A stretch of DNA of 64,000 bases from NCBI GenBank assembly GCA_937921825.1, contig CAKZVK010000002.1, positions 1-64,000 on the forward strand, read 5' to 3'. The number at the start of each line of letters is the position of its first letter. Within the stretch, counting starts at the first letter, position 1. The notes beneath the pieces are model-generated. The model was not told the origin of the DNA. It saw only the letters and a list, made by a program, of their open reading frames with translations, and did not search any database. The translations under genes and the position numbers were made by a program. Of the stretch, positions 1 through 9,471 are shown one piece after another. The stretch comes from an uncultured Saprospiraceae bacterium. Its GTDB lineage: Bacteria > Bacteroidota > Bacteroidia > Chitinophagales > Saprospiraceae.

Positions 1-63
1 GATAGGAACAAGATTATACTCAGACTGTTCATCCAGCGTTTGGATTTTTGGTAACTTACAGTA

Positions 64-900
64 ATGACACTGCAATCCATTAGATATCTCCTCGTTTCAT
101 TAGTATTTGTCCTACTCCTAGGCATACTAGTTGGGGCTCTGTCTGAGGATAAGCTGTATATATTAGACCACGAAAAAGTCCTTAGAAAATTAGCAGAAGG
201 AAAAAAACTTGAATTCCAACTCGCTCCTCATACTAATGGCACAGGACAAGCTTTATCAACTGCTGAACGAAACCTACTAAATGAGGGGAAAATGAGTCGT
301 CATTTTTATCAGAACAAGCAAGGCATCATCAAACAAGTCCGTTGCTTACCTCTTACCGAAGAAACCAAACTTGACGAAACGAGATTAACCGCCTTGCTTC
401 GACTCAATCCCCTAGAAGAAAGCTCTACCGTTACTCTAGACTGTCTGCAAGACAACTTGCTCTATGGCTACAATACATACTTTGACAAAAAAGTAGAAGC
501 AAGAGTAGATAGCAATAAGCTAAAAGCAATCGAACATAACGATCTGGTCGTTTCCGTGATAGAGCAATGTGGCTTTCCGACCGAGAAGCTTACCATCGAG
601 TATACATGGAATATTGTAACCTACTCTTCCAATTCAGGTCTTAGAGAGTTATACTATAAGAACTTCGAAAAAGCCTATCATAAAAATCTGCTCTCCTCAG
701 AGCAGCTGCTTACCCTACAGCAAAAGATTCTTGATCCCCGAAATGGAAGCACGAGTAAATCCTTTGTGATCGATGATAGTAGCTTCTCCATTGACCATTT
801 AGAAAAACTACTCAATGAGAATGAGACTGCCCTATCAGAATTGGCAATCAATAAAGTGCTAAATAAGCTAAAAGAAGAAGACCATAGAAATTCCAAGTAA
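64..900 (+). CDS. Unknown membrane-anchored protein, paralog of the next gene
   Basis: Not recognised as a named family. The protein (278 aa) has one N-terminal hydrophobic segment at about residues 5-26, so it is probably anchored in the inner membrane with the rest outside the cytoplasm. It aligns along its length with the next protein: both carry an LNEGK motif near residue 75, a later VIEQCGFP motif, and a similar stretch ending in a Tyr/Phe-rich AY segment. The two genes are 22 bp apart, so they are a tandem duplication and probably one operon. The start codon overlaps a TAA at 62-64 (TAATG) that closes a frame open from the window edge, which may be the end of an upstream gene. Confidence 0.7.
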   Translation: MTLQSIRYLLVSLVFVLLLGILVGALSEDKLYILDHEKVLRKLAEGKKLEFQLAPHTNGTGQALSTAERNLLNEGKMSRHFYQNKQGIIKQVRCLPLTEETKLDETRLTALLRLNPLEESSTVTLDCLQDNLLYGYNTYFDKKVEARVDSNKLKAIEHNDLVVSVIEQCGFPTEKLTIEYTWNIVTYSSNSGLRELYYKNFEKAYHKNLLSSEQLLTLQQKILDPRNGSTSKSFVIDDSSFSIDHLEKLLNENETALSELAINKVLNKLKEEDHRNSK

Positions 901-922
901 CAATATATAGAGAATTAACGCC

Positions 923-1792
923 ATGATTAAAAAGCAAACCTTCCTTTATCTTACACTTGCGCTGTTTGTTATTGCATGTAAAAACGAAAAGCAAAATCAA
1001 CTTACAGAACTTTCAAAAGAAGAAACTTACCAGATTTTATCCACTGGTGCGAAGCAAGATTTTCTCTTTGCTAAATATGTTAATGCTAATGGAGTCGCTC
1101 TGAATCCAGAAGAAAAAACCTTGCTGAACGAAGGAAAACTCTATAGAACTTATTTTAAGAATACAACGGGTAAGGTCATGGAGGTACAATGTCGCCCCAT
1201 AGAAAATGATGAGCAGCTCTTTGGAGAAATCAAACTCATGCAATTTCTCGCAAGTAATCCCCTTAGTAATATCCAGAGAGAATCTATTAACTGCAGCCTT
1301 TCAGATAGTATCATATTGGCTGCAGGTGCTCTCGATCAGGGTATCAGAAATGGCAGCATAGATGGAGATTTTTTTAAGATAGACTCTAGTAATAGGGTTA
1401 AGGTTACCTCCGTCATAGAACAATGTGGTTTCCCCAAGACTAAAGAAACAATCGAGGCAGCCTGGTATGTAATTCAGCACTCTGGACAGACAGGTCTTAT
1501 GGAATATTATCATAGTCAATTTAATATGGCCTATCAGGACAGCTTACTTCAGCCACGACGGAAAGCTATGATGGATGATAGAATTCTTATGACATATGGC
1601 TTCCCTCAGATCTATGGGACACAATTATCTGGGAGTACTCACTCTGCTGATGGCTCCATAGATAGCAGAGGCAGATGGAATGGCTTCCATGATATTCGCG
1701 ACCCACTAAAAGTCAACGAACGCAGGGCTAAAATGGGCTTAATCCCTATTGAAGAGGAAGAACAACAAAGAAAAAATAAATTCAACTCTTAG
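923..1792 (+). CDS. Unknown lipoprotein, paralog of the preceding gene
   Basis: A 289 aa protein of unknown function. The N-terminus is a lipoprotein signal peptide (hydrophobic stretch ending VIAC, Cys19), so it should be lipidated and envelope-bound. It shares the LNEGK and VIEQCGFP motifs with the gene just upstream; that copy has a transmembrane anchor instead of a lipobox. The C-terminal 80 residues (a Gly/Ser/Asp-rich stretch, then a charged tail with EEEEQQRKN) have no counterpart in the paralog. No enzyme motif is visible. The conserved Cys and Pro in EQCGFP are the best candidates for functional residues. Confidence 0.75.
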   Translation: MIKKQTFLYLTLALFVIACKNEKQNQLTELSKEETYQILSTGAKQDFLFAKYVNANGVALNPEEKTLLNEGKLYRTYFKNTTGKVMEVQCRPIENDEQLFGEIKLMQFLASNPLSNIQRESINCSLSDSIILAAGALDQGIRNGSIDGDFFKIDSSNRVKVTSVIEQCGFPKTKETIEAAWYVIQHSGQTGLMEYYHSQFNMAYQDSLLQPRRKAMMDDRILMTYGFPQIYGTQLSGSTHSADGSIDSRGRWNGFHDIRDPLKVNERRAKMGLIPIEEEEQQRKNKFNS

Positions 1793-1849
1793 GCCTGGAG
1801 GCTTCCCTTCAATTTATATATCTGAAATATTTATTCTGTAAGAATAGCT

Positions 1850-1857
1850 TAATTTTG
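1850..1857 (+). promoter_or_regulatory. Putative -7 box of the aspS promoter
   Basis: TAATTTTG matches the Bacteroidota TAnnTTTG -7 consensus and lies 25 bp before the aspS start. The -33 element is weak (an ATTTATT run about 20 bp further upstream). Confidence 0.4.
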
Positions 1858-1882
1858 CACTCTTAAAAGCAAAAAGCGTAGC

Positions 1883-3661
1883 ATGTATAGATCACATAAC
1901 TGTGGAGAATTAAGAATGAGCCATGAAGGCCAAGAAGTAACACTATCTGGCTGGGTACAGAAAACACGTAATCTAGGGGGTCTGACCTTTGTAGATCTTA
2001 GAGATAGATATGGTATTACCCAATTAGTATTCAATATGGATACCGATGCTGACCTGACAGAAAAGGCTAGAAAACTCGGAAGAGAATTCGTCGTAAAGGC
2101 TACGGGGATTGTCTCTGAAAGAGCCAGCAAAAATCCAGACCGTCCCACAGGTGATATAGAAATAGAAGTTAAAACCTTAGACATTCTGAATGCCTCTAAG
2201 ACTCCACCTTTCAGTATAGAAGAGGAGACCGATGGTGGTGATGACCTCAGAATGAAATATAGATATTTAGATCTTCGTAGAGGACCACTCAAAAGGAACC
2301 TCATGTTCAGATCGAAGCTGGCCGTAGAGACGAGAAAGCATCTGGCTGATGAGGGCTTTATAGAAGTAGAGACACCGGTACTGATAAAAAGTACACCAGA
2401 AGGGGCTAGAGACTTTGTCGTTCCTTCTAGAATGAATCCAGGAGAATTTTATGCCCTACCCCAATCTCCTCAGACTTTCAAGCAGATCTTAATGGTAGGC
2501 GGTTTTGATAAATATTTTCAAATTGTAAAATGCTTCAGAGATGAAGACCTGAGAGCAGATAGACAACCAGAATTCACACAGATAGATTGCGAAATGTCTT
2601 TCGTAACTAGAGATGAAATTCTAGCAACGTTCGAAGGACTGACGAAGTACCTCTTCAAAGTGATGTTAGACAAAGACCTTCCTGACTTCCCTAAGATGTC
2701 TTATGATGAGGCTATGGAAAGATATGGTAGTGATAAGCCGGATACAAGATTTGGGATGGAGTTCGTAGAACTGACACAAGAATCAAGAGGCAAAGATTTT
2801 CCTGTTTTTGACAGTGCTGAATATGTAGTCGGTATATGTACGGAAGGTACTGCAGAGAGTTACTCCAATAAGGACATCAAGAAACTAACGGAATGGCTAC
2901 AACGTCCACAGATTGGTTGCAAAGGCCTTGTCTACGTCAAGTGGAACACTGATGACAGCATCAAGTCTTCTGTGGGTAAGTTCTACTCAGATGAAGACCT
3001 TAAAGGCTGGCTAGCAAAAGCTGGTGCCAAAAAAGGCGATACCTTATTCGTCCTATGTGGAGAAAAGGAAAAGACACAAAAGCAGATGAATGAACTACGC
3101 CTAGAAATGGGTCGTAGATTAGGGCTTATGGATCCTACCGTATTCAATCCATTATGGGTAGTGGATTTTCCTCTACTAGAGTGGGATGAGGAAACAAAAA
3201 GATTCCATGCGATGCATCACCCCTTTACTTCTCCTAAGGTAGATGAGATACCAAACATGATGAACGGTGACCATCAGGCGATGAAAGAACTGAAGGCAGA
3301 TGCCTATGACTTGGTCATTAACGGTGTAGAAATAGGTGGTGGTTCTATCAGAATCCACGATAGAGAACTGCAGTCTAAGAACTTTAAGCTACTAGGCTTT
3401 ACACCAGAAGAGGCGGAAGCACAATTCGGTTTCTTGCTAGGTGCATTCGAATATGGAGCACCACCACATGGCGGTATCGCTTTTGGTTTTGATAGATTGA
3501 ATGCAGTTATGAATGGTGTAGATTCCATCAGAGACTTTATTGCGTTTCCAAAAAACAACAGTGGTCGTGACATGATGATAGATGCACCCAGTCCTGTGGA
3601 TCAGGATCAGCTGAATGAGTTGTATCTAAACTTGCAGGATACCACTCCTTCAACTGATTAA
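1883..3661 (+). CDS. aspS: Aspartate--tRNA ligase (AspRS)
   Basis: Class II aminoacyl-tRNA synthetase that charges tRNA-Asp with aspartate in the cytoplasm. The 592 aa length fits the bacterial-type enzyme. The N-terminal OB fold (about 1-110) begins [10 protein letters not shown] and contains [20 protein letters not shown]. Motif 2 is [16 protein letters not shown] near residue 217, the bacterial GAD insertion lies at roughly 290-420, and motif 3 is [13 protein letters not shown] near 531-545. A second, in-frame copy of the last coding portion lies 246 bp downstream (3797-3907), so the present 3' end may have been replaced or duplicated. The extreme C-terminus here (DTTPSTD) differs from that of the relic copy (EIEKGES). 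Confidence 0.97.
   Translation: MYRSHNCGELRMSHEGQEVTLSGWVQKTRNLGGLTFVDLRDRYGITQLVFNMDTDADLTEKARKLGREFVVKATGIVSERASKNPDRPTGDIEIEVKTLDILNASKTPPFSIEEETDGGDDLRMKYRYLDLRRGPLKRNLMFRSKLAVETRKHLADEGFIEVETPVLIKSTPEGARDFVVPSRMNPGEFYALPQSPQTFKQILMVGGFDKYFQIVKCFRDEDLRADRQPEFTQIDCEMSFVTRDEILATFEGLTKYLFKVMLDKDLPDFPKMSYDEAMERYGSDKPDTRFGMEFVELTQESRGKDFPVFDSAEYVVGICTEGTAESYSNKDIKKLTEWLQRPQIGCKGLVYVKWNTDDSIKSSVGKFYSDEDLKGWLAKAGAKKGDTLFVLCGEKEKTQKQMNELRLEMGRRLGLMDPTVFNPLWVVDFPLLEWDEETKRFHAMHHPFTSPKVDEIPNMMNGDHQAMKELKADAYDLVINGVEIGGGSIRIHDRELQSKNFKLLGFTPEEAEAQFGFLLGAFEYGAPPHGGIAFGFDRLNAVMNGVDSIRDFIAFPKNNSGRDMMIDAPSPVDQDQLNELYLNLQDTTPSTD
3551..3606 (+). repeat. 56-bp direct repeat, copy 1 (inside aspS)
   Basis: Bases 3551-3606 are identical to 3797-3852. 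This copy encodes the start of the AspRS C-terminal tail ([19 protein letters not shown]). Confidence 0.9.
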
Positions 3662-3796
3662 CAAAGATAGGTTAAGAGGTTTATGCCCTCTAAATTAGAT
3701 TGAAGGCTCCTAGCTGAAACTGATGTTTCAGTTCTCTCATTATCTCAACCCATTTAGGGTTTCGATTCAGCTTTCAGCTGACCACTCGTTCATCCT

Positions 3797-3907
3797 AAAA
3801 ACAACAGTGGTCGTGACATGATGATAGATGCACCCAGTCCTGTGGATCAGGACCAACTTGATGAGTTGTATCTAAATCTACAAGAGATAGAGAAAGGAGA
3901 ATCTTAA
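3797..3907 (+). pseudogene. Relic second copy of the aspS 3' end
   Basis: The first 56 bp are identical to aspS 3551-3606. The remainder is homologous but diverged, largely at synonymous positions (for example CTG/CTT and AAC/AAT), and encodes the alternative C-terminus [15 protein letters not shown]. It stays in frame and ends in TAA only 3 bp before the next gene's ATG. It has no start of its own and is separated from aspS by about 135 bp containing a CTGAAAC/GTTTCAG hairpin at 3714-3731. Inference: this is the original aspS end, left behind when the upstream part was replaced or duplicated by recombination. Confidence 0.8.
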
Positions 3908-3910
3908 TAG

Positions 3911-4405
3911 ATGATTTCCCCAGGCAGAAAGCAATTCATATTCTACTTGGTTGTACTTTATACCATTTACAGTATCGGATATTTTCTGCTATGGCTTATC
4001 ATTCCAAGTAAGGTTGATCTTACAGACCTGTATAGCTTTCAGTCGTTTCTCAACATTATCTTACTGACCATAGTTCTACATTACACAAGTGAAGCAGACT
4101 CCTCTGACCCTGATTCCTATAAAAAACATCAGGATAGAACTTTAGGCACCTCAGTTACTTTAGATCGGTTGTACAAGGAAATCGAAAAACCATGGACAGC
4201 AAACCTTGGTTACACATTCACTAAGACTGACTCAGAAATTGCAATAGATACCAAATTGGATACGATGTCCATTACCTCAGAAGAAAAGGGGATTCTACGC
4301 ATAAAGAGTAAGCAAAAAAGAATGTTTCCCTTGTCCGATTCTGGTAGAAATTTCAAAGACTACGAAAGAATAAAGAGCATTCTGATTGGGATCGAAAATT
4401 CATAA
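3911..4405 (+). CDS. Unknown small membrane protein, two TM segments
   Basis: Not recognised. The 164 aa product has two hydrophobic helices at about residues 9-32 and 43-60, followed by a soluble basic/polar domain of about 100 residues. The ATG lies 3 bp after the stop codon of the relic aspS tail, which suggests it was once co-translated with aspS. No catalytic motif is visible. Confidence 0.7.
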   Translation: MISPGRKQFIFYLVVLYTIYSIGYFLLWLIIPSKVDLTDLYSFQSFLNIILLTIVLHYTSEADSSDPDSYKKHQDRTLGTSVTLDRLYKEIEKPWTANLGYTFTKTDSEIAIDTKLDTMSITSEEKGILRIKSKQKRMFPLSDSGRNFKDYERIKSILIGIENS

Positions 4406-4516
4406 TAGGCTAAATATTTCTTAGGTTTTTATTTTATCTGTGTAGGCTAGAGTTGCAATTAACTCACTTCGACTCACCTTTATCAACTCTCCCAGAATCT
4501 TTTCCAAAGATCCTGA

Positions 4517-4597
4517 CCTCTCTTGTGAAGAGAGGTAGCTGTAAAATCTTAACAACTTACATGGACTATCCAAACTCCCTTCTCTTCACAAGAGACC
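4517..4597. repeat. Inverted repeat in the 4406-4714 gap, possible degenerate MITE-like element
   Basis: The 309-bp gap holds a quasi-palindrome CCTCTCT-TGTGA-AGAGAGG (4517-4535). Its core TCTCTTGTGAAGAGA recurs in inverted orientation at 4579-4597. The flanks include GAGCTTGCCGAATG and CTTCGACTCACC, which resemble ends of dispersed intergenic repeats in related genomes (recollection, unverified). No coding potential is seen. Confidence 0.5.
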
Positions 4598-4714
4598 TGT
4601 ACTGAGCTTGCCGAATGTAAGGGCTGGGGATGAGTTGAAACAATATCAATGGGAATCCAAAATTCGCAATCAGCTTTAGCACTAAGGTATCGGAATAGCT
4701 ATTAACTTAGGATC

Positions 4715-6052
4715 GTGAAATTTATCAATAGCAAGACATCCCTTTTTAGAAGCAGCAACTCAGACCTACTTCTTCTGTTATGCTATTTCCTATTTACCTG
4801 TTTCTTTTATATCGAGAGGACTAGTTTTCTAGATAATCCCTTTACGATATTCAAGCTCATCAATGACGAAAGTCTATTTGTCAATGCCAGTCGTTATCCA
4901 GCAGCTGTTCTGCAAATACTGCCTCTACTGGCAATCAAATTTGGGGTGCCATTGAAGTTGGTGCTGTTTGTACATTCACTGAGCTATTTTTTATTTCATG
5001 CTGTTATCTTCTGCCTAATCAGATATGGACTGAAAGACAAAGTGATGTCTTGGTTGCTTTTACTCACCTTGACCCTACCTGTCGCATATACCTTCTTCTG
5101 GAATAATAATGAGCTCTTTCTAGGACTGACGACTTTATGTTTATGGTTGGCCCTGATGCGAGAGGGGAAGCTTGTAGGAAGTATTATAGTAGCGATAATT
5201 TTAGCTTGGATACATCCACTACTGGCAGTGATCGTACTTTTTTTGATGGTGCTGTCTGTATTGACAAAAGACATTAACAAGACCACATTACTCTATAACC
5301 TTCTAGCCTATAGTATCAGCTACTTCATGAAGAGCAAGTTCTTTCCTAATTATTATGACACTGGAAAGCGAGAATTACTGATGAAAAACCTGACGCAATT
5401 CGAAATCTCGTCGGGTTCCTTTTTAGATCTACTAGGTTCTACTTCTTACTGGCCTATTGCTCTCTGTTGCATTGTAGTCTTAGGAGTACTCCTCTATTGC
5501 AGACATTGGCTTTATGCTGTTCTTCTCACTGGTTTCTATACCTGCTTTCTACTATTGACAGAGCTGACAGAGGTTGATCCTTCTTATGTGTTCTATAATG
5601 AAGGTAATTACAGAGTACTCTTCTTCGTAGCCGTTTACACTTTGCTAGTTTCTAGACTGTATGAAAAAATTGGCTGGATACGAATAGCACTAGCCATTCT
5701 AATCATTATAGCCTTCATTCGTATCGGACTTAGTTCTACATTCTACTCTGACAGGATTACTTGGTATCAAGAGGTCGCTAGGACTCATGACAGAAAAGTA
5801 CTCAGCTATGGGAATCAAACAAAACAGAAACTGATCCAGTCCTGGGCCTCTCCTTTTGAGTCTATGCTCTTGAGTACTATAAGTGGCGAATCTAAGACGA
5901 CAATCTTCTCGGATGATCCTTCATCACTAGCAGAGGAAATGAAGAGTAATCAGCAGATGATAACGACTCATGGTAAGTTCCTCATCTATAATCCTTCTAA
6001 TGGCTACTTCAGATTAGCTGATAAAAACTACAGCGCAGGTCATATAGAATAA
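4715..6052 (+). CDS. Polytopic membrane protein of unknown function
   Basis: A 445 aa integral membrane protein with roughly ten hydrophobic helices, alternating with short loops and a soluble C-terminal tail of about 90 residues. The layout resembles membrane glycosyltransferase-like or O-antigen-related proteins, but no conserved motif allows a call. The frame begins with GTG at 4715; no better ATG precedes the first helix. A possible repeat element lies just upstream, and the next gene (odhB) seems unrelated. Confidence 0.75.
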   Translation: MKFINSKTSLFRSSNSDLLLLLCYFLFTCFFYIERTSFLDNPFTIFKLINDESLFVNASRYPAAVLQILPLLAIKFGVPLKLVLFVHSLSYFLFHAVIFCLIRYGLKDKVMSWLLLLTLTLPVAYTFFWNNNELFLGLTTLCLWLALMREGKLVGSIIVAIILAWIHPLLAVIVLFLMVLSVLTKDINKTTLLYNLLAYSISYFMKSKFFPNYYDTGKRELLMKNLTQFEISSGSFLDLLGSTSYWPIALCCIVVLGVLLYCRHWLYAVLLTGFYTCFLLLTELTEVDPSYVFYNEGNYRVLFFVAVYTLLVSRLYEKIGWIRIALAILIIIAFIRIGLSSTFYSDRITWYQEVARTHDRKVLSYGNQTKQKLIQSWASPFESMLLSTISGESKTTIFSDDPSSLAEEMKSNQQMITTHGKFLIYNPSNGYFRLADKNYSAGHIE

Positions 6053-6166
6053 GGGTCTGGAGTGATTATTTAGACTCATCTAAAAATATATTTTGGCGTG
6101 CCATAAAATTATCCGTCTTTATCGTTCATATACCCTAACTTTACTCGTATAAACGAAAAACAAACT

Positions 6167-7396
6167 ATGAGCATCGTAGAAATGAAAGTCCCTACCATTG
6201 GGGAATCAATCACAGAAGTTACCCTCTCACAATGGCTAAAGCAAGATGGAGAATATGTCAATCTAGATGAGCCCATCTGCGAATTTGAATCCGACAAAGC
6301 AACTTTAGAATTTCCAGCAGAGGCTTCTGGCAAGCTAATCTATGTCGCTGCGGAAGACGATGACTTAGAAATAGGTGCTCTAGTTGCTAAGATAGATACT
6401 AGTGTCGCTGCACCAGCAGGAGGTTCAGCACCAGCGGCTCCAGCCGCAGAAACAACTGCCGAACCTGCTAAAGCTGCAGAGCCAGCCAAAACTAACTACG
6501 CCACTGGACATCCTTCCCCAGCTGCCGCTAAGATTCTTGCTGAGAAAGGCATAGATCCATCTTCAGTCACAGGGACAGGAAAAGATGGGAGAATAACAAA
6601 AGAAGATGCCGAGAAAGCTAAAGCTCCTGCAGCGGCTCCAGCAAAAGCTGCTGCACCAGCGGCCGCAACTCCAAGCCATGCACCGGCAGCATTTAGCAGA
6701 AATGACAGAAGAGAAAAAATGTCTAGAATGCGTAGAACTATCGCTTCTAGATTAGTGGATGCTAAAAACAATTCTGCAATGTTGACCACGTTCAACGAGG
6801 CAGATATGACTAATATCTTCAAGCTCAGAAAAACCTATCAAGAAAAGTTCGTAGAGAAATATGGCATCAAGCTCGGCTTCATGTCTATCTTTTCTAAGGC
6901 CTGTGCACAGGTACTAATGGAAATGCCTGCAGTCAATGCCACTCTAGATGGAGATCATCTGATCTTTCATGACTACGTAGATATTTCTATTGCAATCTCC
7001 ACAGACACAGGACTAGTCGTCCCTCCTGTCAATAATGTGGAGTCTCTTTCTTTTGCAGATATAGAACTTAAAATCAAAGAGCTCGCAGGCAAGGCCCGTT
7101 CTGGAAAGCTGACACTAGAAGAAATGTCTGGTGGTACTTTCTCGATCACTAACGGAGGAATATTCGGCTCTATGCTAAGTACTCCTATCTTGAATAAGCC
7201 TCAATCGGCTATACTAGGAATGCATAACATTATTAAGCGACCGATAGCCGTAGGTGACGAAGTACAAATCAGACCTATGATGTATCTAGCCCTTTCTTAT
7301 GATCACCGAGTTATAGATGGCAAAACTTCTGTAGGCTTCCTTGTAAAAGTCAAAGAACTTTTAGAAGATCCAGTACAATTAATGATGTCGCTATAG
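6167..7396 (+). CDS. odhB: 2-oxoglutarate dehydrogenase E2, dihydrolipoyllysine succinyltransferase
   Basis: TCA-cycle enzyme that transfers the succinyl group from the E1-bound intermediate to CoA through a swinging lipoyl arm; it forms the core of the 2-oxoglutarate dehydrogenase complex. Domain order is complete: lipoyl domain (1-75) with the lipoylated Lys44 in [10 protein letters not shown], an Ala/Pro-rich linker, an E3-binding domain (about 114-150, [10 protein letters not shown]...[11 protein letters not shown]), a second Ala/Pro linker, and the catalytic domain (180-409) with the active-site SYDHRVIDG near residue 378. The [14 protein letters not shown] segment is typical of succinyl- rather than acetyltransferases. 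The E1 gene (odhA) is not adjacent. A strong terminator follows. Confidence 0.95.
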   Translation: MSIVEMKVPTIGESITEVTLSQWLKQDGEYVNLDEPICEFESDKATLEFPAEASGKLIYVAAEDDDLEIGALVAKIDTSVAAPAGGSAPAAPAAETTAEPAKAAEPAKTNYATGHPSPAAAKILAEKGIDPSSVTGTGKDGRITKEDAEKAKAPAAAPAKAAAPAAATPSHAPAAFSRNDRREKMSRMRRTIASRLVDAKNNSAMLTTFNEADMTNIFKLRKTYQEKFVEKYGIKLGFMSIFSKACAQVLMEMPAVNATLDGDHLIFHDYVDISIAISTDTGLVVPPVNNVESLSFADIELKIKELAGKARSGKLTLEEMSGGTFSITNGGIFGSMLSTPILNKPQSAILGMHNIIKRPIAVGDEVQIRPMMYLALSYDHRVIDGKTSVGFLVKVKELLEDPVQLMMSL

Positions 7397-7426
7397 GATA
7401 GCGATATAAATAAAAACATAAATGTG

Positions 7427-7465
7427 AAGGGCTGTATTCAATGTGAGTACAGCCCTTTTCTTTTG
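7427..7465 (+). terminator. Rho-independent terminator after odhB
   Basis: Perfect 10-bp stem AAGGGCTGTA/TACAGCCCTT with an 11-nt loop, followed by TTCTTTT. Confidence 0.85.
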
Positions 7466-7545
7466 ATTTATAAAAAAGGCTGAGCAACCCAGATTAATAA
7501 ATAATGGTGTCTTATATTAAAGTCATCAACTCTAAAATATTAACG

Positions 7546-8040
7546 ATGTCCATTAGCTCAATTACAATCCGCTCTCTTATTCTAGTTGCCCTGCTATTCG
7601 GAAGCACAAATAACTATGCAGTTAATGCACCTCCGCCAGTATCCGTGGAGAATGCTGAACTAGCGGGAAAGAAATCTAAGAAAGTTGGAGTTGTCAAAAA
7701 ATGGGTCATCAAGCGGCTTGCTAAAAAAATTGCGAAGCAAATAAAAGAGACCGATCAGCAAGATCTCTCTATAACTAAAAAAGCACGACTGGGATTGATC
7801 TTTGGCATAGTATCCATCTTGCTATTATTTGTTGGTCTAGCAGCACTCTGGTTATGGTTAGTTGCAGGAGTTGCAGCAATTCTGGGAGATATATTCTCCA
7901 TCATAGTTCTAGTTAAAACCAAAGAGAATAAGAAATTATTCAAGAAAGAAAGAAGAATGGCTACTTGGGGTCTTGTCTTATCTTTATTGACTGGAATAAT
8001 ACCCTTGTCCCTATTATTACTAGTGGTGCTAAGTCTATGA
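7546..8040 (+). CDS. Small membrane protein of unknown function, paralog of the gene at 9472
   Basis: A 164 aa protein with an N-terminal signal peptide or helix, then a PPP segment, a strongly basic stretch (KKSKKVGVVKKWVIKRLAKKI), and a C-terminal half with three hydrophobic helices separated by a basic loop (KTKENKKLFKKERR). The C-terminal part resembles DUF4190-like small membrane proteins, which is a weak comparison. It is clearly paralogous to the product at 9472. The start at 7546 (MSISSIT) is chosen because it aligns with the paralog's MSISTIL; an in-frame ATG at 7504 would add 14 residues. Confidence 0.7.
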   Translation: MSISSITIRSLILVALLFGSTNNYAVNAPPPVSVENAELAGKKSKKVGVVKKWVIKRLAKKIAKQIKETDQQDLSITKKARLGLIFGIVSILLLFVGLAALWLWLVAGVAAILGDIFSIIVLVKTKENKKLFKKERRMATWGLVLSLLTGIIPLSLLLLVVLSL

Positions 8041-8106
8041 TAGCATAGATTCAGATTTTATAACTTTATCCATATTATCATTTCATTCTGCACAATATTA
8101 GGCGCA

Positions 8107-8147
8107 TAAAAAAGGCACCAGCAAGCTGATACCTTTTATGATTTTTC
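8107..8147. terminator. Terminator between convergent genes
   Basis: Hairpin AAAAGGCACCAGC/GCTGATACCTTTT (two mismatched positions) with a 2-nt apex. A-rich on one side and T-rich on the other, it could serve both the gene at 7546 and the minus-strand gene ending at 8156. Confidence 0.65.
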
Positions 8148-8155
8148 TAAGTAAT

Positions 8156-8932
8156 CTATCTGATTTGTACTTTATTCTGCTCCTTTCCCTGATTTAGTTT
8201 TTCTTCTAACTCTGAGGCAAGTTTTTCTGCTCTTTTTATCTTGTCCATGCGCTTAGAATATTCATCCTCAGACATCTTTCCATTCTTTCTGGCTTCCTCT
8301 GCTCTTGCCTTAGCCGCTTCAATCCTTTGCTGTGACTTCGCTAAGTTCCCTTCGTTTTTTCTAATGCTTTTAGTCATTTTTTCTTTCTGCTCTTTTTGCT
8401 TTTGTTTGGCTTGAGTAGCTCTTTCCGCACCGAAGTCATTACCCTTTAAATCTCCCTTTCGCTTTCCATATGCCTTGCCATTATTCGCCTTATCTAACTT
8501 CTCCTTTTTACCTTTCTTCTCTTTCTTTCCTTTTTTGTTGTCATCATTATAATCATCATCGTCGCCTTCATTCTCATCATCATCATCCTCCTCATTCTTA
8601 TCATCGTCCCCTTCATTCTCATCATCGTGGTCATCTTTCACATTCTTTTCTTTCTGCTCTCTAGCTTTCTTTTCTTTCGACTTGCCCTTACCCTTGCCCT
8701 TTAATTTACCTTTCACTTCATCTGCTGCATCTTCAACTTCTTCTACTGCATCTGTAGACATATCTTTTACTTTAGCATTTGCTTGCTCGGCTTTTTGTTT
8801 GGCCCATTCTGCTTTGTCTTTACCTTTTCCTTTGCCCTGCCCCTTACCTTGAGCAGAAGTATTTAATGAGCAGAATAATAACACTATAAAGAGTGGTAGA
8901 CCTTTGGTAAATATTTTTTTTGTTAGTGACAT
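8156..8932 (-). CDS. Secreted, highly charged low-complexity protein
   Basis: A 258 aa protein with a clear signal peptide (residues 1-27, ending NTSAQ). The mature part is almost entirely charged: a Gly-Lys repeat (GKGQGKGKGKGK), a mixed Lys/Ala/Glu helix, a second KGKGKGK block, a run of Asp/Glu at about 100-135, then a Lys/Glu/Arg-rich coiled-coil-like C-terminus with no hydrophobic segment. No enzymatic domain is visible. It could bind nucleic acid, metals or polysaccharide, but that is speculation. It lies between two paralogous membrane proteins on the other strand and next to a small lipoprotein on the same strand. Confidence 0.75.
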   Translation of the reverse strand: MSLTKKIFTKGLPLFIVLLFCSLNTSAQGKGQGKGKGKDKAEWAKQKAEQANAKVKDMSTDAVEEVEDAADEVKGKLKGKGKGKSKEKKAREQKEKNVKDDHDDENEGDDDKNEEDDDDENEGDDDDYNDDNKKGKKEKKGKKEKLDKANNGKAYGKRKGDLKGNDFGAERATQAKQKQKEQKEKMTKSIRKNEGNLAKSQQRIEAAKARAEEARKNGKMSEDEYSKRMDKIKRAEKLASELEEKLNQGKEQNKVQIR

Positions 8933-8986
8933 AGTTTCATTTTAAGAATTAATAAATGAGTACATATAAGAGACGAATAAAAGCAA

Positions 8987-9205
8987 TCAATTGTCTATTT
9001 CCTCTAGCACAGCATCCAATTCTCTAGCTGTCTGCTCTATACTTTGTGTAGTTTTCTCCATCTCATTTGTTAAGGTTTCAATCTTTTTTATTTCCTGAAC
9101 CTGTTCTGGAGAAGCTTTAGTTTCATTGTTGTTCTGCTCCCTTTTATCAGTACATGATGTTAAAAAAATCAGTATCAATACAGCAATTTTAAGTATAATT
9201 TTCAT
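8987..9205 (-). CDS. Small coiled-coil lipoprotein
   Basis: A 72 aa protein with a lipoprotein signal (LILIFLTSC, Cys18), followed by a short Asn-rich linker and a heptad-like, Glu/Thr/Leu-rich helix (about 33-72). This matches the design of small periplasmic lipoproteins that lie along the outer membrane. It is on the same strand as the charged protein 54 bp downstream and may be co-transcribed with it. No family recognised. Confidence 0.7.
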   Translation of the reverse strand: MKIILKIAVLILIFLTSCTDKREQNNNETKASPEQVQEIKKIETLTNEMEKTTQSIEQTARELDAVLEEIDN

Positions 9206-9471
9206 GAACGTTAATTAAGTTTTAAATGAATGAATAACTAGAATAGAATGTATGCATTAAAGAAATCTAATGCATTGATAGGAATTGTCGTAACAATCAA
9301 AACTCTCTAAATAGAATAGAAGGTCACAGACTAAAAATAAGCAAAAATTACCGAGTCAGCATACAACATGAATTGAGCTTTTTACCTCTGTTCCGGAAAC
9401 CTAGTAAACGAAATAATAATTCGATACCTTATATTTAGAGCTATCAATCATTAACTAGCAAAATCATCGTT

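Noticed and set aside
1-63. Possible 3' end of an upstream gene
   Set aside because: Two frames are open to stops at 52-54 and 62-64; the stretch is too short to decide, so it is mentioned only with the first gene.
1849-2304. 151-codon minus-strand open frame
   Set aside because: It lies fully antisense to aspS, with composition dictated by aspS codons; no independent support.
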